Positions 60,205 through 64,000 of a stretch of 64,000 nucleotides of DNA are shown one piece after another. Source of the stretch: Schleiferilactobacillus harbinensis DSM 16991 (GTDB lineage Bacteria > Bacillota > Bacilli > Lactobacillales > Lactobacillaceae); the NCBI RefSeq assembly GCF_000425885.1, contig NZ_AUEH01000006.1:28778-92777 (forward strand), given 5' to 3'. The notes under the pieces are model-generated. The model was not told the origin of the DNA, made no database searches, and saw only the letters and a list, made by a program, of their open reading frames with translations. The translations under genes and the position numbers were made by a program. Position 1 is the stretch's first letter; each line of letters starts with the position of its first letter.

Positions 60205-60717
60205 GTGGCTAGGCTATCGGAACATCCAGAACTGATGGAGCAAATCATTAAGCTGGAAAAGGAGCACGCCCCACGAGACGATCCACGGTGGGTCCCAATC
60301 CATGCAGCAATTGAGAAAGAAGAGCCGCGTAAGAAGAAAAATGTGTCTGTAAGCAAAGCAAAGAAATCTGATCAGGCGGAACGCATTGCTTATGTTAGAA
60401 GCCAAATTCTTCAGGGTCTTTCGCCATACGAAATTGCTGATATTTCGGGTATCTCACCGTCCTGGATTAACAAGTTGATGCATGATGTCCATATCCACCG
60501 ACCACCGATTGCACATTTTCGTCTGTACAATTTTGAAACCGAGGAAGAACGGTACCTGGGAACTCAGGCTGAGGTAATTAAGCTTTTCAAGCTTTCGGCT
60601 TTTAGGCTGGGACTGGACAAGCATAACACGGTATTTATAGGGGATTGGGCGATCAATCGTGGACGCTGGTACCAAGATAAATATGGCAAGTGGAACAGAA
60701 CGGAGAGTAAACGATGA
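60205..60717 (+). CDS. Phage protein with a helix-turn-helix
   Basis: The GTG at 60205 follows AGGGGG and gives MARLSEHPELMEQIIKLEKE. The 170-residue protein has a basic linker (EEPRKKKNVSVSKAKKSD) and a helix-turn-helix segment (ILQGLSPYEIADISGISPSW). The C-terminal half has aromatic and beta-like segments. A DNA-binding role is likely; the target is unknown. An upstream in-frame ATG would overlap dut by 32 bases and has no site. Confidence 0.65.
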   Translation: MARLSEHPELMEQIIKLEKEHAPRDDPRWVPIHAAIEKEEPRKKKNVSVSKAKKSDQAERIAYVRSQILQGLSPYEIADISGISPSWINKLMHDVHIHRPPIAHFRLYNFETEEERYLGTQAEVIKLFKLSAFRLGLDKHNTVFIGDWAINRGRWYQDKYGKWNRTESKR

Positions 60718-61241
60718 ATAAGGAAGAAGCAAAGCATTTTGTACGGAAGTGGTATTTAGACCACGGACTTACCATTGGCGGGTTAATTGAAGCGATGGAC
60801 GGTATGATCGATGCTATCAATCCATATCCTGAAGAAACCGTATTACCCAAAGTGGTGGGGGACTGGGTAGGTAAATGCACGGGGCAAGGTGTGCCAGAAT
60901 GGTTGTTGAATATGTCCATGATGCCCAGAGAGGTAAGTGTTTGGTTAAGGAATAAAGGTAATTATGTTGATGAACATCACCAGCAGCTGCTTATGTACGC
61001 CTATTTATATGGCTGGGTCCCAGAGCCACAGCCTGACAAATTGTACCGAGTTTACGTGCCCGGGACAGACCAAGTATACGTGTATACCCACCGGGTTTGG
61101 TCTGATCGTAAGGTCCACCTAGAAGTTCAGGGAATTGAAGAGCAAAACGACGACCTGACTGAACTGTTTACGGAGCGGCAGATTGATGAATTGAAATTGC
61201 AAGACTACGAACGGGAAGAGGCAAAAGGCTATGTCAAATAA
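60714..61241 (+). CDS. DUF1642-family phage protein
   Basis: The 175-residue protein starts MNKEEAKHFVRKWYLDHGLT and has VPEWLLNMSMMPREVSVWLR and HHQQLLMYAYLYGW, which match DUF1642, a family common in lactic phages with no known function. It overlaps the preceding gene by four bases. Confidence 0.8.
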   Translation: MNKEEAKHFVRKWYLDHGLTIGGLIEAMDGMIDAINPYPEETVLPKVVGDWVGKCTGQGVPEWLLNMSMMPREVSVWLRNKGNYVDEHHQQLLMYAYLYGWVPEPQPDKLYRVYVPGTDQVYVYTHRVWSDRKVHLEVQGIEEQNDDLTELFTERQIDELKLQDYEREEAKGYVK

Positions 61242-61377
61242 AACAGCAGAAATTAAAGTGGTACGAATTGGTAAAGGGTATTTGACTGGATATCATGGGC
61301 TACGATTTGTACGGCAATTCAGCCCGGACCTTTCTGGTCGGCAACATCTTGAAGTACGTTTACCGGTACAAGAATAA
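61231..61377 (+). CDS. Short frame overlapping the DUF3310 remnant
   Basis: A 48-codon frame (MSNKTAEIKVVRIGKGYLTG) begins inside the end of the DUF1642 gene. Its second half lies over the DUF3310-like sequence in another frame, so it may be only the 5' end of the damaged gene. Confidence 0.35.
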   Translation: MSNKTAEIKVVRIGKGYLTGYHGLRFVRQFSPDLSGRQHLEVRLPVQE

Positions 61378-61414
61378 GAATGGTGTGGAGGATTTGCTAA
61401 AAGCCCGCACTTAG
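61286..61414 (+). pseudogene. DUF3310-like fragment
   Basis: The frame LDIMGYDLYGNSARTFLVGN followed by ILKYVYRYKNKNGVEDLLKAR is the conserved part of DUF3310 phage proteins. The start is missing and a TAG ends it right after the conserved core, so only a fragment remains. Confidence 0.55.
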
Positions 61415-61463
61415 TAATCAAGTATAATGAAGGTAGAAGAAACGGCAAATGGAGGGAATATCA

Positions 61464-61748
61464 ATGCGTGAGCGTAAACTGAAATACTTTAAGAAACTGC
61501 TGCTAAACGGAGCACCGTCTGTGTTGGGTTTTATCGGGGCGCTTATTGCACCACTGCTGTGGATTAAAATTGCGTTCGTGATTTTTGCGATTGGTGTGTA
61601 CGTGTTTCTTTCATACACACAGGCAGCGGCGATGATTGATAACGACGATTTTCACGAGAGAATCGGAGCGTCGATTGAAGGGTTGAAACAAGCTGGCCTG
61701 GTTCCCAAGTCAATTAGGGTTAACGGGAAGCCAATTGATAAGGAGTAG
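61464..61748 (+). CDS. Membrane protein, 94 residues
   Basis: The ATG at 61464 follows ATGGAGGG and gives MRERKLKYFKKLLLNGAPSV. Two hydrophobic segments lie at about residues 18-33 and 37-52. The C-terminal half is soluble and helical. No family is recognised. It lies just upstream of the RinA-like gene. Confidence 0.65.
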   Translation: MRERKLKYFKKLLLNGAPSVLGFIGALIAPLLWIKIAFVIFAIGVYVFLSYTQAAAMIDNDDFHERIGASIEGLKQAGLVPKSIRVNGKPIDKE

Positions 61749-61755
61749 TGGTCCA

Positions 61756-62220
61756 TTGGAAGAACTGTCGAAGAAGAAACTCGCCGCTTTAGATGAACTG
61801 TTTGAGGATTTCCAGACTGTGAACCACCAGATTGCCGAAAAAATTTATGAGATTGACCATCCATGGACACCATCAGATCAGAATGTTGGCGGCGGGCGTT
61901 CATCTGCAATATCACGGCCCCAAGAAGCGATTTTGCAACGGCGGGAGTCCAACAAACGGCTGCAATACTTAATTAGTTTGCGGGATGACTGCAACCGGGC
62001 AATTGCCAGATTTGACAAGGAGCAGCGCCAAATTTTCGATTTGCGATATTGCTCATCAAATTACTACGACTGGGACACCGTGGGCAATCTGATTGGCTAT
62101 GCCCATTCTCAGATTTACCGGAAGCGATATGCCATGCTTTGGCTACTAGCTGAGGAGCGCGGAATGGTTTCGCATAAAGATGGTACTAGAAACGCTATTA
62201 ATCCCAGTTTGAATCAGTGA
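61756..62220 (+). CDS. RinA/DUF722-like late transcription regulator
   Basis: The TTG at 61756 follows AAGGAG. The 154-residue protein has a helical N-terminus and a sigma-like helix-turn-helix at the C-terminal end: RQIFDLRYCSSNYYDWDTVG then NLIGYAHSQIYRKRYAMLWL. Proteins of this layout just before the packaging genes activate late operons (RinA, ArpU, DUF722). The region that follows contains a candidate promoter and structured RNA, which could be its target. Confidence 0.75.
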   Translation: MEELSKKKLAALDELFEDFQTVNHQIAEKIYEIDHPWTPSDQNVGGGRSSAISRPQEAILQRRESNKRLQYLISLRDDCNRAIARFDKEQRQIFDLRYCSSNYYDWDTVGNLIGYAHSQIYRKRYAMLWLLAEERGMVSHKDGTRNAINPSLNQ

Positions 62221-62239
62221 TAATGGTAGCATGAGATAA

Positions 62240-62268
62240 TTGAGATACCGGCAAACCGTAAATATTGA
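62240..62268 (+). promoter_or_regulatory. Candidate promoter before the structured region
   Basis: TTGAGA (62240-62245) and TATTGA (62263-62268) are separated by 17 bases. It would transcribe the hairpin region and the phage tRNA-Gly. Confidence 0.4.
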
Positions 62269-62312
62269 TTCACCCCTGGAATCATTTTAAAAGAGCGGTG
62301 CACCAATTATCT

Positions 62313-62425
62313 GGCGGGCTTTGGCCCGTCTACATATATGAGTGATGGAGTGACGTCTTAGAAGCGTCACCGAGGGCCTCTTAGCGCAAGAGGTACAAGC
62401 TACCACAACTATTCCGGGATGTGGT
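62313..62425 (+). ncRNA. Possible structured RNA upstream of the phage tRNA
   Basis: Four consecutive hairpins are visible: GGCGGGC/GCCCGTC (62313-62330), GTGACG/CGTCAC (62350-62370), CCTCTT/AAGAGG (62377-62393) and ACCACA/TGTGGT (62402-62425). No gene is present from 62221 to 62459. No known RNA family was recognised. It could be a phage small RNA or a decayed tRNA cluster. Confidence 0.4.
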
Positions 62426-62459
62426 TACATGATGGGGCTGCCGTCTCGCCCGTCAATTT

Positions 62460-62530
62460 GCGAATGTAGTTCAGTGGTAGAGCAACAGGTTTCCAACCTG
62501 TCGATGTGGGTTCGACTCCCATCATTCGCT
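62460..62530 (+). tRNA. Phage tRNA-Gly (TCC)
   Basis: A 71-base tRNA folds with acceptor GCGAATG/CATTCGC, D arm GTTC-AGTGGTAGA-GC, anticodon stem ACAGG/CCTGT around TTTCCAA (anticodon TCC), T stem GTGGG/CCCAT with loop TTCGACT, and discriminator T, as expected for tRNA-Gly. CCA is not encoded. It lies inside the phage element before the terminase gene. Confidence 0.93.
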
Positions 62531-62552
62531 TTTCTTCATTTTCTCCTTTAGG

Positions 62553-62576
62553 AAGCCGCCGTTGTGCGGCTTTTTT
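62553..62576 (+). terminator. Terminator after tRNA-Gly
   Basis: AAGCCGC (62553-62559) pairs with GCGGCTT (62566-62572) around six bases, followed by a T run. Confidence 0.85.
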
Positions 62577-62597
62577 AATACGCGGAGGTGGTTTGAT

Positions 62598-62780
62598 TTG
62601 AAACGAGTACGGACCGAATTTGATAGTGTCACTGACGTTCCAGATATTTGGATTGATGGTGAGCAGGTGGCAGGCAAAGCTGTGGATAACGGTGCAAACC
62701 GTGCGTCTTTTTATTTTGTACAGGAGGTGGGTGATCAATGTGACACCAAAGCAACAAATATTTGCAGACGAATATCTTAA
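62598..62780 (+). CDS. Small hypothetical phage protein, 60 residues
   Basis: The TTG at 62598 follows GGAGGTGG and gives MKRVRTEFDSVTDVPDIWID. The product overlaps the start of the terS fragment in a different frame. No family is recognised. Confidence 0.5.
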   Translation: MKRVRTEFDSVTDVPDIWIDGEQVAGKAVDNGANRASFYFVQEVGDQCDTKATNICRRIS

Positions 62781-62868
62781 AGATACCAATGGGACACGGG
62801 CTTACAAGGTTGCCTATCCGCAGGTTAAAAAAGATCAGGTCGCAGCGGCAGCCGCTGGAAGGTGCTGA
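62731..62868 (+). pseudogene. Terminase small subunit, 5' fragment
   Basis: The frame from GTG 62731 or 62740 reads TPKQQIFADEYLKDTNGTRA then YKVAYPQVKKDQVAAAAAGR, the N-terminal DNA-binding part of phage TerS. It stops at 62868 after about 45 residues, against roughly 150 or more for the family. The sequence switches to an unrelated gene near 62862, so the loss is by deletion. Large terminase and structural genes are gone. Confidence 0.8.
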
Positions 62869-63662
62869 TCGTCACGACAGACCCGCAAGGCGTCTGATGG
62901 TATCTGATCGGCGATAATGTTTGAATCAATTCCAATCAGGCCACAATCGTCAATGCGGACAAGGCGAAGCAAGAAAATTATGCTTGGCCGACTGGCAATG
63001 GTGGAAACACGTCAAACAATGGCAGCAATTCTGGCAGTAATAGCAATGGTTCTACTAACGGCGGCAGCAATACCACCAATGGCGGAACGACCGTTCCGGA
63101 TACTGGCAACCAGACTGATCCCCCGGTTAGTTAGAAAGTGGACGCATCTAAATACAGTGATGCGGAGTATCGCCGGCTAGTCAATCGCCAGATTGCTAGT
63201 TTGGACTTAAATCAAGTGAATACGGACTTCATGGCTTTGGTCAATGCCCGGCGAGCTCAAGATGGGCTCGCCCCTTACCAGAATGATCCGCGATCCCAGA
63301 AATTGGCGCAGAAATTGGCAGAACTGGATACCGTAGGTCAATTCTGGTCTGAAAAGGAATGGAAGCAGTGGGCTACCGACCTTGGCTTCAAAAACGTTCG
63401 GCACGTATCCACGGGAATTGGCAGCTGTTCTGGTCAGTATGTCAAATATAATTGGGGCGATCCGCAATCTGTTTCCCAGTTTGAGTATTGGACTGTCTTT
63501 CAACAATCTTTGATTGAACCAGAGGCAGGGTTCACCAATTATAAATATGGTGGAACAGCTATCGCTTAGACTAAAGGTGGTTATGCAGATAGTCAAGATA
63601 CGGCGTATGTTGAAAAAAATGCTGATGCCTATGTGCGCCTTGTTGCGGTGGATGCTGATTAG
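62862..63662 (+). pseudogene. CAP/SCP-domain secreted protein, truncated and with four stops
   Basis: One frame from 62862 to TAG at 63660 reads as the C-terminal part of a surface protein: a segment like WYLIGDNV-INSNQATIVNAD, an Asn/Gly/Ser/Thr-rich linker (about 62990-63125), then a CAP domain (LVNARRAQDGLAPYQNDPRS, YVKYNWGDPQSVSQFEYWTV). In-frame stops occur at 62895 (TGA), 62922 (TGA, where Trp is expected), 63132 (TAG) and 63567 (TAG). The N-terminus with any signal peptide is missing. Confidence 0.72.
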
Positions 63663-63699
63663 CAGTCTGCCTGCTACTTGTTGATACCTGAAACTTGAA

Positions 63700-63741
63700 A
63701 GCTGGAAATCACGTTAAACATGCGTGGTTCCTGGCTTTTTT
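63700..63741 (+). terminator. Terminator after the CAP remnant
   Basis: A 14-position stem (63700-63713 with 63723-63736, one mismatch and some G-T pairs) is followed by TTTTT. Confidence 0.6.
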
Positions 63742-63819
63742 GGCAAAAAAATAAGCGCAGACTCTCCTGCGTTGTATACTTGATTCGACCAAAAATCTGA
63801 TACAGAGGAGAGCCGCGCC

Positions 63820-64000
63820 ATGAATATTACAGAACATACACGGACTGAATTGGGACTTAAGAACATCATTCTTCGTTTTTCGTCACTCGTGGGCTTGAGC
63901 AAGCTGACAAAAAAGGCGAATTTTAGAAGACGCTCATCAATTTCACTGACCAAGGTGCTGGCATGGCTGATCCAAACCAAGTTTTTGGGCCGTTCCCTTT
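63820..64000 (+). CDS. Transposase, N-terminal part (IS4-like), cut by window end
   Basis: The ATG at 63820 follows AGAGGAGAG and opens a frame with no stop to the window end: MNITEHTRTELGLKNIILRF then SSLVGLSKLTKKANFRRRSS and VLAWLIQTKFLGRSL. The N-terminal pattern recalls IS4-like DDE transposases of lactobacilli; the catalytic residues lie outside the window. The left end of the element must lie between 63742 and 63819. Confidence 0.6.
   Translation, partial: MNITEHTRTELGLKNIILRFSSLVGLSKLTKKANFRRRSSISLTKVLAWLIQTKFLGRSL

Larger units (their letters stand above)
46396..62868. mobile_element. Remnant temperate-phage element integrated at tRNA-Ser
   Basis: The element begins at the tRNA-Ser 3' end with an integrase reading toward the tRNA. 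A full lysogeny module, early genes, replication module and late regulator follow, ending in a 5' fragment of terS. Portal, head, tail, lysis genes and a right attachment site are absent, so it cannot form virions alone. At least four of its genes carry stops or frameshifts. The right boundary is the deletion junction near 62862, not a true att site. Confidence 0.85.

Noticed and set aside
62371..62459. Second phage tRNA next to tRNA-Gly
   Set aside because: A D-arm-like piece is present, but there is no matching acceptor stem and the anticodon loop would have 12 bases.
63757..63764. Right attachment site, from the shared ACTCTCCT with the tRNA-Ser end
   Set aside because: Only eight bases match and the flanks differ, so chance is likely.
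63714..63980. Minus-strand frame near the window end
   Set aside because: It opposes the clear transposase start and has no supported product.

Overview
The window looks like the chromosome of a fairly GC-rich Lactobacillales bacterium, probably a lactobacillus close to the Lacticaseibacillus/Schleiferilactobacillus group. That placement is inferred from gene order (frr-uppS-cdsA-rseP-proS-polC, rimP-nusA-ylxR-ylxQ-infB-rbfA, hrcA-grpE-dnaK-dnaJ, a galK-E-T-R cluster), from frequent GTG/TTG starts with strong GGAGG sites, and from protein resemblance. No database search was possible.

Layout. 1-9336: translation, envelope and replication core genes, all on the plus strand. 9366-14953: rimP operon with its own promoter and a leader terminator. 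15010-20763: an accessory block lying between rbfA and truB. It holds two disabled ABC exporter genes and a convergent LytTR response regulator/HPK10-type histidine kinase pair. 20854-23941: truB-ribF-hemW. 24004-29033: heat-shock operon hrcA-grpE-dnaK-dnaJ with a CIRCE operator. 29181-31709: MarR regulator, DHA2-type MFS exporter (frameshifted in an A8 tract) and an NAD(P)-binding protein. 31825-35360: glycosyltransferase, lepA and a small membrane protein. 35423-42411 (minus strand): aquaglyceroporin, a Ser/Ala-rich membrane protein, a lipoprotein and the Leloir galactose operon with a palindromic operator. 42675-46265: class A sortase, recJ and apt. 46309-46395: tRNA-Ser(CGA).

46396-about 62868 is a decaying temperate-phage element beside the tRNA-Ser gene. 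It has integrase, lipoprotein, CI-like S24 repressor, Cro-like protein, ORF6N/ORF6C antirepressor, a run of small early genes, a replication module (SF2 helicase, AAA ATPase, DUF669 SSB-like protein, prim-pol, VapE helicase), an iteron-rich putative origin, VRR-NUC nuclease, dUTPase, a RinA-like late regulator, a structured non-coding stretch, a phage tRNA-Gly(TCC) and a terS fragment. Head, tail and lysis genes are absent. The terS fragment is joined to a broken CAP-domain secreted protein gene, and the start of a transposase gene follows at the window end.

The housekeeping genes are intact, whereas the accessory genes carry many disabling lesions: nine in-frame stops (six TAG, three TGA) and five single-base frameshifts. 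The signals I think most deserve a second look are the iteron array at 58899-59256, the multi-hairpin region before the phage tRNA, the hairpin that covers the ribosome-binding site of the glycosyltransferase gene, the A8 tract in the MFS gene, and the minus-strand genes inserted in the phage early operon, one of which encodes a Cas2-like SinR-family protein.
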